A stretch of DNA of 64,000 nucleotides from Eudromia elegans (taxonomy: Eukaryota > Chordata > Aves > Tinamiformes > Tinamidae). The translations under genes were made by a program, and so were the position numbers. This document shows positions 25,916-39,753 of this stretch, piece after piece; the first letter of the stretch is position 1; each line of letters opens with the position of its first letter. Location: NCBI GenBank assembly GCA_003342815.1, contig PTEX01000138.1, forward strand, positions 1,268,543 through 1,332,542. The letters are read 5' to 3'. Under the pieces are notes generated by a model, which saw only the letters and a program-made list of their open reading frames with translations, made no database searches and had not been told where the DNA came from.

Positions 25916-28900
25916 ACCTTTCAATCTTTCATCATGTCTTTTTATTTGCTTTTTTTAAAAAAAACAAAAAAAACCCCGAGAAAACTCCCAAGATGTTGAT
26001 TTCCTGCATAGTCCATGTAGCTCTTCTCCTTCTCCATCTATTTTTAGGGTGAGGGTAACGTGCAGTGCCTGTTTTGGTGCATAGTTCAGGGTAGGCAGCA
26101 GCGTTGTCTGCACTGTTGCACCCTTGCTGTGCACACGCAGTGTTGGGAGGCAGTGTCTGGCCTGAGAATTGCACTGGTGAGCACGTGCATGCATGCTGGT
26201 GACCTGTCTAGGACAATGTGTAGTAAAATAAATCTGCCTTGCCCCAGGTGAATGCTGCAGTCCTTGTCTCAATTCTCTCTTACTGTAGAATGGGTAAGAT
26301 CTCCCCTTTATAGCAGAGAGCAGCAGTGTGGGCAGGTTATAGTGAGGCCTGTTCGCCTCACTGTAGTGATCCAGTGCCGTGACTGCCTCCTGCACAGTGT
26401 CTCACAGGCTGGCCACAGGCTGGCATCTCTTCTCTCCCAGACATAATATAATATGGTTTTATATACATTTGCAACATTTTAACAGAAATACTTTTTTTTT
26501 CTATCACTTCCTGTCACAAAAGAAAAAAGTCACTTTTTTCTTTTAGTAGGAAATAAGCCTGGAAGTCATTTCTACAGCCGTTTCAGTCTGGGCTCTATCA
26601 GTCTCAACCAATGTCTAGTTACTGCAAGTGTCCATCCCAACAGTGGGCAGTCTGCAAGAGCAGAATGTGCCCCTCAAGGTGTGTTTGGGGTTGTTGCAGT
26701 TCATGGTGTTTACCAGAGCCTGGTCCTAGCTCAAAGAATTAAGAGTCTGCCTCACTGAAGACTCCCTATGTCTTGAAACAGCTTGAGATGAAGGAACTGA
26801 ATGTTCACTGAGAGATGCCTTGGTGGTAGAAAGCAGTATCCCACAGATGACTTGGCATAAAGCTCGTGGCAAGTGATACTAGGCTTGCAAGGAGCCAGAT
26901 GCCTGAGGTTTCTGAAAAGGCTGATGTAGATTAATAAACAGGACATCTGTTCTTCTTTGGGACCCAGGTTTCATCTGACTCTGTAATTAGCTTCTTTTTT
27001 TTTTTAACTCAGAGAAAATGAGATAAAAAGTAATTCTGTGCCTATACAACAGCTCTTACTGCTGTGGTTTGAACTTGCTATTTTTTATATTCAGATGCAG
27101 GAAACACATTCCAGGAAAATATGTGGATCCTGGAAAAGCAAGAATAGATAAGGAGTACAGATTAAATTCATTTACTTTTTTACTGCATTTACTGGTAGAA
27201 ATTGTGATTAGCACAGTAGTTAATCCAGGGGAATAAGAAGGCTTTTATCATCCATTACCTTTCTCTGGTTAAAGCCTAAGATTTTGGAGTGCTTTTGCTC
27301 TCTGTGAATGCTGTTACTTTCAGCATCAAGATGGATTTGAGGTCCCTTTCCTGTGATTGTGCCACATCACACAAATGTCCTGAATGTAGGGTGGGCTGCT
27401 GACAGTGACTTTCATCAGGCAGAGAAACTCTGAGATGAAATTGCAAGGACATTGAGCTGCTCCAATCAACTCCCGGTCTTGCTTTTAATATGTTTTTTTA
27501 ATGTCACATTTTTATATGCTTTAGAATTCACAGAAATCAACATTACTAATGATCTCCAGTTGATTTAAGAAACCTTGTTCAGCAGTGTGTTCCTATTACT
27601 GCTTTATAAGTCTGTGCATATTTAAGTGAGATTAAACGAACAATTACTTTGTGATTGTCTGTCGGAATATTTATGTCAGTTTGACATTCCTGGCACAGAA
27701 GATGCTGGGTGGTGGTAACAGAAGTGAATCAATTACCATTTTTGTTTCATAGTGAACTTCAGCATGTGACTCACAAAAGACTGTTCCACCGTTTCTATAG
27801 AAAGAGTATTTATCAGGAGACTTGACAAAATTATTTATTTTGTTTCCTAAGTTTCCTAAGCAAATGTGTGAACTCTTGTATTTGATAAAGCGGCATGTTT
27901 GGTAAATTCGTAATACATAGATCCCTGCGAGTGATGAGACACCAGCGAGCTATGACAATATGTGGCACCTAGCGATGTGTTTCAGGGAATTTGGTAGGCA
28001 TGTGCTTAGGTACATATATTCCCTTCCTAAGTGATTTTCGTACTCAACTTTTGCGATTAAATTACGCATGGCACTGACAATTTTAATCAAATTTTTTATT
28101 TTTAATAAGACAATATAATAAAGCAACTCACTAGTTATTTACAAATAATTGCCAAAAGGAAAAAAAAAAAGGAAATTTCCTGTGAATTTGTTTTATTGTG
28201 ATAGATGTAACTGTGAAAGGCCACATGCATGCTACACTCTGTAGGAGACCAGCAATGAGAATGGCTGCTCTCTGGAGCTTGGAAAATGCATGAGATACAG
28301 AGGGTTCGTGGATGGAGGCAAGGAGTGATATACAGCACTATTAGCAAAGAACCTGAAATCTAAATATGCAAGAGGGTCCCTGGCAGGGACGAAGTGCAGC
28401 GTGTGAGTGCAGTGAATGAAACGGTAGATGCTCATGTTATATTACTTGCAGTTTCTTTCTGGAGAAGGAGGGTGAACCATGAGGTAATTCACCGCCCTGG
28501 TAGGCCTTGCAGATTGCACGGCGGGTGTGGAAGAACAGAGTAGGTGAGATGGAAGAGTGGAAGTGTGCGGGCTCTCGTGCCCTGGAGGCAAGGATCCCTG
28601 CAGCTACAGAGCCAGTGCAACTCTGAGCACTGGCTCCCTTCCAGAAGAGCCTAGAAGAGGCCTGGGAGAATTCTGGGTGACTTATTTTGTCTACTGTATT
28701 AGCTGTAATTTTATTCTTTGCGTATTTGTGTTTACTTACCCATAGAGGGAGACATTTAGTGTATTGTTTCTACATGGAGAGAGGCCAGTCAGGTTGCAGC
28801 TGAGTGAGGGTACAACTTTCCAGCCTGGATCACTGTAAATCCAAAGAAGAGCAGACAAGCCTGTATCTCCAGGCTGTGTGAGTGCCTAATTGGTAGTCTG

Positions 28901-30187
28901 CTCAAGCCACCGTCTTTCAAATGGAGAAGCTGACTTCAGCATCAGAAAGGGGATGTCTAAAGAATTCTTATTTTTCTTTCTCTTAGAAAGAGAGAAGGAA
29001 AATAAAACTAAGAGAACCACATACAGGGTGAAATCCAAGAGTAAGGCATCTGCATGGGGCTCTCGTTTGATGTGTGTGCTAATTTGCTCCTGTGAGTTTT
29101 AGTCGGGGGTTCCTGTGCAGGAAGGAGTGAAGCAGTCACTGGCCAGTCTGTGTTGCAGGGCATACTGGGCTTTGTGACACAGACTTCCTTTATATTTAAG
29201 CAGACTTTGAAGCACTTCTGTCTGTCCTGCAGTGATGCTGCTAGTTCCAAATTTGCAAAACAGTAAGCCAGCACAATCCAGAAACTCAGTGTTTTACCTA
29301 CTAACATTTGATTTTTTTAGGAAGTGTACTCTGAAGCAGGAATACCAAGGCTTGGTCTAGTTGAAGAAGTGTGGTCAAATTCTGGATTATAAAATGCCCT
29401 TTCTTGTAATTACTACAGTCTGCAGTACTAGAAATAAGTAAGAAATTGCTGGTATTAGTTTAGTTTAGACACCACAGTAATCTTAATACATAACCTATCC
29501 AGTGGCTCTTTGCTCTCTGCTTAGTTAGATTGGAGCCCATATGTCATCCTCGAGCAGACTCATCTCACCTCTAGCTTATAGTATGTCGGTCCAGCTTTGC
29601 TGCTCTCCAGATGCATTCTCCTCCATTTACATGGTGGCTCACTACATATGTTATTCAATAAAGCTGACAAGGTTCTGCAGGTGTACAGTTTCCAGAGGCT
29701 GTCCTAGGAAATGCGTAGCTTTCTCCTGGTTCTGCAGAAGCGCAGTCTGTGGCAAAAGGAAAGTGTTGTGAACTCTCATTAGGAAAGGGGGCAAGGATTG
29801 AACCTGGGTTTTACCAGAGATAAATCTTGGTGTACTATGACAGGCATTCAGAGCGCATTACTGCTGTAGGTGTGTGACTAACAAAGGCGCTTGGGGACTT
29901 TGCAGAGCTAATTATGCAGAGAACTCCGTGTCCTCACGTGTATTCCTGCCAAAATTCAAATGCTGCAAATGTTTAACTTGTAGACTGCTTTCACCAACAA
30001 CTTCAGAGTAAAGAACGATGTATAACCTGGAAAAGAAACTTGGCTTAATAAATAGCCTGAATATTATTTCACCCTTCTGCAACAGAGGGCTTAGCACTGA
30101 GCCACACTGCACTGTTGCTTGCCTAAGCCAGCACCTCCCAGCTGTGCTTTGAAAATAGTGATTGAATAGTGAGAGTCTGTGATGAGC

Positions 30188-30210
30188 TTTATTTATTTAT
30201 TTATTTATAT
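30188..30210 (+). repeat. (TTTA)n microsatellite
   Basis: About five and a half perfect units of ttta within tttatttatttatttat. Simple repeat. Confidence 0.88.
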
Positions 30211-31447
30211 TGGTCCTTTTCATTTGAGAGTATAATTTTTTTCTTGACAGGTTTGATTTCTTGGCATGCTTGTCTTCCAGCAGTCATTATCCCTTCTGCA
30301 CCAAATTCAGAGGCCTGGAGACGTAAAGTACCCTCAGCACTGAACTGCAAACACAGCGTTAGCCTGATGCGTTGTGTGTGCTGATATTACCTGCCACTGA
30401 AGGCTGCACGGAAAGTCATGGGGTCTGGAGTGAATCTGAGTGAGTCTCGTACTCTCTGTTTGTGTTTGCCTGGCCATAACCTGTGACCCTGGGCCAGCTT
30501 GTAGTCACTAATCAGATAGCATAACTATCTGGATCTGCACATTGCTTTATCGTGGTTAGAGGGAGGATGAAGGAGGATATATTTTTGTCTTTAATGGCAA
30601 TTCTATAGGTTGACACAAATTGAATTATCATCTGTTAATGAACTCTTTTTTCCATAACTTTTTTACTACGTAAAACCAACTAATTCTTAAAATAGTCACC
30701 TGGCCTTGTTCACATGCAGACTCTTAAGAACCAGCTCTGATGGTTGTCAGCTCCTGAACTCTTGTTAATTGTTTCTTTGTATGCAGAGCCATGAAGCCTG
30801 TGCATCCCCCAGGACTACAGTGGATATTGGCATAAAACTCATGCTTTAGTGTTCCCTTAGGCATCCCTGTTTGTGGCCAGGCTTGCTTTGCACAATGCCA
30901 GCCTCCTGCACCCAGTACGGTGTCCAAGACAACTATGATTTACAGACTTGCTCTTTTCGTGGCACATGCTGTGTGAGCTCAGCACATCTGCCTGTGGGGT
31001 TAGCTTTTAACAGAGGGGATTGCCACTTGGACAGTGATGCCATATAAGATAGTCCTACTGGATTATCCCTGTGCTGGTATGATACCTGTCATCATTTGTG
31101 GGTATCAGTGTGAGGCACATCTTTTCTAGTATTTTTATTTTATTACGTGTGTTGTCACATAGTTTCCCACAGTGGGTCACCATAGTGCGGAAAGATACAG
31201 GAGAAAGTATCATGGATAAAACAGAATTTGTCGGAGTCTATAGCACTCAGAGAAGAACTCTAGTTGTGCCGAGGTCAAACTGCGTATGGATGGAGGAGTC
31301 TTTCCTGTTGTTAGAGAGAGAATCTCCTAGAGTAGTTTTTTTTATTTGTTTTTTTCTCTCTGGGGAGTTTTTAGTTTCATAAAAATAGATAGAAAAATAA
31401 AATTCAGTACCATTATTTAGTCCTGTTTCATACACGTTTTTCTTAAT

Positions 31448-31497
31448 AAGTCATCAAAAGCTGATATTATTTTAGACCAGCTTTTGTTGATGACCTT
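31448..31497. repeat. Hairpin-forming inverted repeat with bulges
   Basis: AAGTCATCAAAAGCTG (31448-31463) pairs with CAGCTTTTGTTGATGACCTT (31478-31497). Eight pairs form next to the loop, then a 3-nt bulge, then five or more pairs, then a one-base bulge. The loop is 14 nt. Partial complementarity may continue outwards on both sides. Confidence 0.8.
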
Positions 31498-34400
31498 GGT
31501 ATAAAAAGTAGAACTTTTACATGAGGAAGCTCAAATGTACAGCAGTAGGAGAAGGATCAGAATATCGTACACAGAGAATCTGATGACTGTACACGTTGGG
31601 TGACGGCAGTGAGCTGGGGAGCCGTGACACACTGTGTAATGACGTGAAGCTGGAAGACTCAAGTGAGGCAAAGCCCCCCGGCTCCCTCTTCAGGGACTGT
31701 GTCCCCAAGTGCGGGAAAGGTGCTTACAGATTTGTAGGGGCCCAAAAGAGATTACTGGAAAATGAGTCGCTCTTTATTAACTGAGCAGCTGGGGGAATGT
31801 CAGGGAGACAAAAAGGCTATCCAAAGGAAGGTACAACATAACAGTGTACAAGTATAAACTGAAACTGAATGCTGACTGAATGTTTAAGTAATGTTTACTG
31901 GAAATTGGAAGTTTTTCATCAGTAGATGTATTTCAGGGAAGAAACAGGAAATTTTGAATGGATTCAGACCAATTTATCAGAGGGATTGCATGAAGTATTG
32001 CTAGAGCAGCCATAAACTTGAGGTACCTTCAGGTCTATTCTTTGAGCTGCCAGGGTGTTGATTCAGCTTATCTGGAGATTACATGAAACAGGTGCTCTGA
32101 GTAAATGACTGACTGGTTTTCCTTGCTCGTTTTTCTGTCTGGACCCTGAGTTAATGCAAAAGACAAAAGCATCTTTGAATAAAAGAAGGAACGGTGAGCA
32201 GGGAGTGAATGCTAAAATTTGGAATTCATCTCAGAAGCATTTGTAAACCCTGAGTACTAGCAGCTGGGAGGACATCCGTTCTGTGTTCTACTGAGCAAAA
32301 ACTTTAAGATTTTCTTGTAGGAAAAGTTTTATATTTCAGAAAGCTGCAGCTCTAATTGTACCAGCTCTTTAAAGTAATGTTTGATCTTCTACTGCAAATT
32401 TAATTCTGCTCACAATTCAAACATAACCCTCGTCCATTTTGCAACTCCGTGGTAGAGGTGTTGCTTACTAATACATGCAACAACCAAACCTGTTCACGGT
32501 CCTGAAACTTGAGCAGAACACTGCTGAAGTAATAGCTTGGGCTGGTAGAGAAGTTGTTTTCTGAATGCTCGTCAGTGTTCTAAGACTCAATGTTAGGTGA
32601 GAGCCTTAGAGCCCTTGCAGTGTATTGTTATGTTCACCACGTAGCATGCAGAGTAGACATGTTCCAAAATAAAAAGCCATAGCTGGCAGTGCCCTCCTGC
32701 AGGGGTGTGTGTGTATGGACATGTTTGCTGGATGTTTTTAGCACATATGTCATCTTGGCATGCAAGTATTTTAAAGCAAATTATGCAAAATAAATATGAT
32801 CCAGGTTGTAGTGGTGTCTGCAAGATTTTTTTTTCTGAAAATTCTCACTTCGGAAATGATCCATATTTAGCCTTACACACAAATATTTTTGATATGAAAA
32901 TAGTCAGCAAAGCGTGTAGTATTCATGTACTGTTCACAGATAAATTGGATTCATGGTAAAATGGTAAAATACATGGTACAATTAAGCAATTGGCAGTTGC
33001 CTTTACTCCGGTGACCTTTCTTGTCTTGCTAGTTCAGTTCTAGCAGTAGCTGAAGCATGCAGCAATGCCCGGAGCACCAGGAGTGCAGAGACGGTCTCCT
33101 GAAACGTGCTGAAATGAAGACATGTAGTTCGCTCAGCACTTAGCAATAGGCAGATGGAGGTGCCAGCTGCTACCTCATTTCTTGAAGGGATTTGTTCGTA
33201 ATGTCATTGCTTGTCCTATAAAAATCACTGCACTATTTCGTTTTAATACTCTAGAAGTAGCAGTCTTTTTGTTTGATGTGGAAAGCACAGTCTCATTGGA
33301 AGCAAAACTTCACTTTATCATCAGCAGAGCTTTCCTACCTTGAGTCAACATGAACGAGATAGTTGCAAGAGACTTTACTGTACTTGTGAACAATCAGTGC
33401 CCTGAGCTTCAAACACAGGGATATGGCACTGCTTTGGAACTCCAGGCACCTCAGTATAGGAGCTTTGCTGTAGTTCTTTAGTGAAGATTTTCTACTTAGA
33501 CAGAAATATCAGGAAGAGTAAGAAAAACTACGGAAAGGTTTGGAGAAGGCACTCTTCAGGGAGAGAAGGGCTCCCTGGGGATCCGACTGGACGTCCGGGG
33601 AGGGAATAGAGAAGGAGCCTGACTCTTCTCAGCATCTCCAGTGAAAGGGCAGGCGGCTGGGGCACGGGCAGCCCAGGCTCTGGGCAGCTCTGCTGGGGGA
33701 GCCCGGCTCTGGGCAGGGGATTCGGCTGCCTGGTTCAGAGGGGCCTGCCCCAGCGCACCCTCTGAAACCGGGCACAGCAGGAGGCGGAGGCTGCATGCTA
33801 GTTGGAAGAGCTTTGGAAATGTTCAGGGGTGAATGGTCCGGTTTGACTCCTCTCCTTCCCTTGGGGTGTGATGCTTCACATATTGTTAAATTAACTGCAC
33901 TGAAAATGCAGGACACCGACATTGGTCATGAGCCCAGTGCGCAGCCCCAAGCTTTGGGGGTCTGCCTGGTTCTGCAAGGCTGTTGGCTTCAGTATTCTTT
34001 TCCTGCGAGCAAGGGTGTTCTCAGGCTGCTGATGTGAGACACTCGAGTTAGCAGTTGTTCGTTATCTCTCTCTGTGATTATAGCTTTACTTAATGGCTTA
34101 AAAATGGAGGAAATGACGACCTTTTATTTTAATTATAAGACTTAATTATCTCAGAAAAGTGCTCTTTTGATGTACACAGCCTGAGAATAATGAGAAATAA
34201 TGATGAAAAGGTTGTTAAAAGAAATGTGGAGTTATATAAAGTATGAAGTGTTGTGAACTGTTGTTCTCTGTTCTACTTAGATGAGTTTATATCTTGTTTG
34301 AACTCAAGATCTCAAGCATCAAGGAATTTGCTTTTAGACAACGTATAAAAAAGAAATGTTTTGTTCAAAGAGTAGCCATGGGGACAGATGAAAGTTCTAG

Positions 34401-37400
34401 CATGGTTCGAGTGCCATGTTATAAAACAGTACTGTGATATCACTGCAATTCGTGTAAGACTCAGCTTTATCTGTACTGTGGATTTTTTCCCTTAGTATGC
34501 CTAATGTGTTAATTGTGAGGTTTTTCTCTAAACAGATCAGCAACATATCCAACTAAAATGTAAATGAAACAAAGAATTATTGTGTAGCGTTATTGACGAG
34601 CAAACATGTAGGACAGGCCTTGTTCATGGCCACCATTGCATTTCTACTCAAAAGAAAGTGTTAAACTGGCACTAAATGAGGGACCTTGAGTCTGTTTATC
34701 ATTAAAATTGTTGAATTAATGTATTCCAGAAAATTTGAATTGAAGAGACAGTCTTCTGTCAACCTTCTGTGAACCAGGCATTGAACAGCCTCCCACCCGC
34801 GGTCTTGTTGTAAAGCTGCCGTTGTGCCCTTTGGGATGTTCCTTCCCATTGTACACGGAGCACAATGCAGCTCGTCTCATTGGAACGACTACTCCAAGTA
34901 ATCTGTGCAGCCTGGTTGATAAATGACCTTTATTACCTTTTTAATATAGTTAGCTGGATTTCTCACGGTCATATTACTTTTCTTTTTCTATATCTCCTTC
35001 TCTCTGAAAAAAAATGTTCTTTTCCAGCTTGATCTTGCAACCTTAAATCACATAAAGCACTCACAGACACAGGTAGAGAGTACACAAGGGTAACCATTTC
35101 TTTATGGAAAAGATCATAATAGTTTCCATACTTGTCTATCTTTACCTTCCAAAGTATTCCAGATCTTAGTAGCAGAGTATAGCAATGCCCTGTTGGAGAC
35201 TACAAAGCCTATTGTGATACTGATGGATTCAAATGAAAAATCAGAAAAATTTGTGTAGAATGAGGAAATGCTGTCCTTCTGCACAGCAACTTCTCCACTT
35301 GTGGCTTCACTTCGCAGGAAGATGTCTTTAATCGAGCTTTCATGGGGAATGTTAGAAGTGAAAGGAGAATCAGTGAGTGTGAAAGAACTGGATGTTACAA
35401 GGGAGGAAAGGCTCCGTTCTGAGGCTGTATTTGAAACTTCACGAAAGGCAGAGACAAATGGTTCTGCACACCAGCATGGAAATGCCTGGCAAGAAAGAAT
35501 GAATTGTTCTTTTAATTTACTCTCAGCATCAACATGTTTTTGTTTATATTTTATAGCTCAGTCATGTTTTATTCACCAAATCAGGGACACAATGGATTGT
35601 AGCTCTGCAAATGAGAGCGGTGAACAATGAATTCTTAGCCTTGAAGTAGAATGAAGCTGTGGTCCTTGACAGGCTTGTGCTTTATGGGACGTGACCAGGG
35701 CTAAATACAGGTCAGAAAAAAGTTATTCAGCTTCGCCTCGTATTAGTACATCAAGGTACAGTACACCTATGTCAAAATAAGAAATCAGATTTTACTTCTG
35801 AGTGCACAGAGACTAGGTAGTGTTAGAATTATCCAAAATTATGAGTTTCTGAGATGATGTAAGCGGAGAAATAGGAGAACACTACAGATTTTGCCCCAGG
35901 TTCAGTGCAATACCATAAATAAGTGCAGAGCTTTAAGTTCCCAAAGAGTCCTCTGAAGACACTGTAACCCTCAGTTATAAACACGTGAGTTTGCTTGAGT
36001 GATGGATGTATTTGAATTTGAATACCTAGATTGCAGGAGGAAAAAAACCCCTGTCTCTGTATCCAATATATGTTATTAGAAGTGATTCATAGTCACCCAA
36101 AAATAGATGCAGGAATAAGAAATGTTTTCAAAAACTGAAAGATGATATTTGAATAAGAACAGGTGATGAAAAAATACTTGAGAATAAAGCCTCGGGGTGG
36201 CTGCTGAGCCTGGTAAGTCTCCAGACAGGCAGTTTGTGTTCATGCAGGTAGCCTAGCACTGTGGAGACAGCGGAGAGCTGATCGTGTGGGTCAGGCTCCG
36301 CCGTCAGAGTGGACCTCTGGGATTCCCTAAGAGTATGACAAGTGCCAGACTTCCTCTTCTAGAAAAGAATTAGATGATGACTGCTGTCTGAACAGATGTT
36401 TTGAAACAATTGTTTGCGTTGAGCAGGAAAACTTGCCAATTAGACTAGCTGTTGCTTCTCAGCGTCCCTTTTTCAAACACTTGTACAGATATAGGTCCAC
36501 TTCTGTAGGAGTAGAGTGTAGTCTCAGTAAATTCAGAGTGTCACTCCTAACTTTAATCCTAATTTTATCATGAGTTTTACTGCATGCGTCTCGGGTAGAT
36601 GTGTAGGTACACAGAGTAACATAAGAACATTTTGGAGGAAATTATTTGATTAAGTATAATGGATTATTTGTTACCACATCCAGAAACAAAAACTGACAGA
36701 TTGATGCCAACTGGGAATATGTGTACTCAAATAATTGTGTCTGGCAAATACAAGTCTGATTTCCAGCATTTCCTGAAGCTGTGTGTGTCTAGTGCCTAAA
36801 TTCCCAGGTGCCTCTCGCTGAAAGTTAGAGATACTCAGTGAGCAATACCAAACTGTTGCCTTGAGACTTTCTGTTTTAATTAAAATAGAGGAATGAAGGG
36901 AAAGCGGGCACGGTGTCAGAGTAAGAGCTGCAATGCCTCCTCCCTACACTTGGCACGAGAGGAGGCTGCTGGCAGCCCCAAGACAAGTGACATCCTTGCT
37001 CTCTAAAGGCTTGTGGCAGCTCTTTCACAGGCACTTATATATGATGCATGAAAATAATAAAATATTCTCTAACAGAACCTGATTCATATGGCAGAAAAAT
37101 TTAAGAAGAAAATGCTGACTGAATATTTATCAGTTACCAAGATGACTGCAGTCACAAGAGTGAATAATACAAAAGCTATAATGTAAGTACAGGAAAATCT
37201 GCTAGGAAAACAAAATTATTGCTGCTTTTCCTAGAAAAAGAAACTACTTTCTGTCTTTTAGAGCTTATTTTTATGTCATCTATCAGGAAAAAAAAAAGAC
37301 ATTTTTGCCATCTAATGCAATTTTCACCAAATAAGCCTTAATTTTCTCTATGCTGTGACCTTTTTTTTTAGTGGTTATTAAATTCAGAAGTTCTAGTGCA

Positions 37401-39623
37401 GAAAGCTTTTGACAGGATGCTGAAAATGGTGTTACCTAACTTTGCTGGAAGTAAAGGACCACGTAATTGCAATGGTGGATCTTTTCCAGAGCTGTTTTTC
37501 TGCTCTTAGACAAGTGGAATTACAGGGTTTCTTTTGGCTCTGCTGCAGGAGCCGACATTGCTTCGTGCTTCAGTTTGTCTTAGTCGACATCTCAGCTTGT
37601 TGGCCTCATCTCCTCTGGGGAGGTGGTGCCAGTAGGATGTGTCTGCTCCGTGATCACTGCCCTGCTCCCAGACCTCAGAAGTAGCCACCACTGGGGGCTG
37701 TAAATAGTTTACTAGTTTTTCCCTAAGCGTAGCTATGGGAAGTTAAGGGTTCTTGTATTCATTTCCACGGACATAGCAGGGAAATTAAGTTAGATTTAGT
37801 CTTTCTTTTATAGGCAGCTTATCTCAGGTGTTGTTACTTCCAAGTAACATCTTGTAGCAGCAAACGATTTTCTTACACTTCCATGGTGTCAAGCAGTGAG
37901 TGTCCTCAACTGGCAGCCCCTTAACATTTCTGTTGTTTGTGCTCTGCAACTGAAACTTATCCATCAGAATTCCATTCTGTCTCAAGCCTGTGTTAAAATT
38001 TTGCTGTTATTGGGTCTGCTTAGTTAGTATTTAGAAGAGCAGAAGTGAGCAGAAGAGTCTTTCAACACCAGGTTGTGGAGCTCCTTGGTGTGAAGGCAGC
38101 TCTGCCTCTCCAGCCAAACCAGTCTGGGGAGGAGTGTGAAGGGCAGAGAGGTGCCCATGTGCTCTGCTCCCCAAAAGTGGCACTGCAGTCCGGTGGTATC
38201 AGCTTTGGGAGAATGTGGGCCACCCTTATGACATGGGCTTTTACTGGCTGGATCCCTGGAAGATTGTGACTGCACTTGAAATGAGAATTCTCTGAAGAGA
38301 GGAGCAAAGCAACTGTTGCTAGTGGCAAATGCGGAGAGATGGTTACTCGGTAGCTGCGACCCCCTGGGGTATCACACTTACCAGCCAGTAAAAGAACAAA
38401 CCTAGTGCCACCCTACCCTAAGTCCATCCTTTACATTAAATAAACAGAAAAATTTTGCCAAGCAAAATGTAGCTGAAAAACTTACAATTCTGATATGTTT
38501 GTCATTTTCTCAAATGAAGAGGATTTTATAGATAACCATTCCTGTGCTAGGCCCCTAGGAAATATTCTAATATTGCATTTTCTTTTTCACTACACATCTG
38601 TTAGTAATTCCCTGCCTTGCAAGGGCTCTCATGCCCCATTCTTGGCATGCTGCAGTATTTACTGACAGATTCAACTAGCATGGACACATCCAGCCTTGGA
38701 AACGAGTGCTCAGAGACACTGAGGTGCCTTTTCCCAACCAGTGGGGGGCCAGCTGAGGGAACCACAAAGCACCGTAAAAATTAGTGATATTGCATTTATT
38801 AACACTTTCCTACATTTATTCAGTGTTTTAATAAATTAAAAACTAAATAATTGTGGTTTTCAGTCTGCTAAGTTGCCTGGCCTTCTGTGTGCTGTGGAGT
38901 CTTAGGTGGCATATGGTGAACGAAGGCAGCTTGGAATAGGGCAAATCAAATGCCTTCTGTTACTAAATAGGCATGGCCAGGTCCAGTGTTTAACTAGACA
39001 AGTGAAAACCCTGGATGAAGCTGCTAGAAGGAACTTTGTCTACTGTCTTTTACTGCTGAACACCGAAGAGGAGGAGGAGGAAGTAAGTAGTGCTGATGTG
39101 CATGGCCAACATGCACAGAGCATCAAGGGGTTCTCAGACAAGCAAATCCATGGGTTGGCATTCATCAACCCTCAGAGTACTTCAGCTCATGCTTTGGCTT
39201 CAGTAAATTAAATTTCCTTAGTTATATTTCCTGCCACTGTCGCTGTGGGGAAAAAAAAGTACTTCCGGAAAATCCTAACTCCTTAAATTGCAAGATCTGA
39301 AAATAAAACACTTTGGCCTTCCAAAGGCTGGATCTGCAATGTGAAATATTATGCTCTGAGAAATGCTTGAAACTTGGTTTGCCTTCTGAGGAGTCTGGTA
39401 GCAGGGAGATGATCTAGTGCTCTCAGGCTCCTAGACCTTGCTGGGTTGTGTTATATTAAGAATTTGACCAGAAGCCTAAAGTGGAACCGGAAGAAGTCTC
39501 AGTAATTAATTAGCTTTTCTTACTGTAGTGCAGTTGTGCCTTTCTCTGCTTTGCTCTTCCTCTGTTGCTGCCTTGCTGAGATTCTTGTTCTCTGGTAAAT
39601 GAATTAATTTGTGCAAAGCTTTT
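31498..39623. other. Intergenic, no gene seen
   Basis: Contains the GC-rich patch at 33.5-33.8 kb, listed separately. Open frames of 80-120 codons (for example 35268-35630 and 38906-39211, the latter with a short GAG run) have no recognised similarity. No RNA gene or clear transposon was found. Confidence 0.7.
33540..33800 (+). other. GC-rich patch, possible CR1 remnant
   Basis: This is a G+C-rich island in AT-rich DNA. The stretch at about 33617-33662 (ggagcctgactcttctcagc, then atctccagtgaaagggcagg) resembles the sense-orientation CR1 segment that reads roughly 'agcc-gctcttctcagtg-tgcccagtgacagg'. The rest does not align convincingly by eye. It may be a strongly diverged + strand CR1 piece or simply a GC-rich patch. 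No credible gene is present. Confidence 0.3.
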
Positions 39624-39641
39624 TATATATATATATATATA
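39624..39641 (+). repeat. (TA)9 dinucleotide microsatellite
   Basis: Nine uninterrupted TA units between tttt and gcaac. Probably length-polymorphic. Confidence 0.9.
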
Positions 39642-39723
39642 GCAACTTTAAGATGGATTTTTTTTTCTGTGTCCATACAGAAAGGTTGTAATGTGTTTGG
39701 TCTCCCAGTGGGTTAATGTAGTT

Positions 39724-39753
39724 TTATTATCAGGCCTCCCTGTCTGATAATAA
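39724..39753. repeat. Perfect 10-bp inverted repeat
   Basis: TTATTATCAG and CTGATAATAA flank the 10-nt spacer gcctccctgt. The arms are AT-rich; nothing nearby suggests a transcript, so it is recorded only as a local structure. Confidence 0.9.

Larger units (their letters stand above)
25226..31447. other. Intergenic, no gene seen
   Basis: It contains a minus-strand open frame of 146 codons near 26 kb that ends in Phe-rich translation of an A run and is not convincing. The AT-rich segment 27475-27700 looks like possible conserved non-coding DNA. A revcomp B-box-like ggattgaacc lies near 29788. No gene is supported. Confidence 0.7.

Noticed and set aside
29760..29800. Reverse-strand B-box-like ggttcaatcc
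   Set aside because: No A box at suitable spacing and no stem pairing were found, so it is probably chance.
38906..39211. 101-codon + frame with a Glu run, considered as a possible retrocopy
   Set aside because: The peptide looks somewhat protein-like, but I recognise no parent gene, and no poly-A tail follows it.
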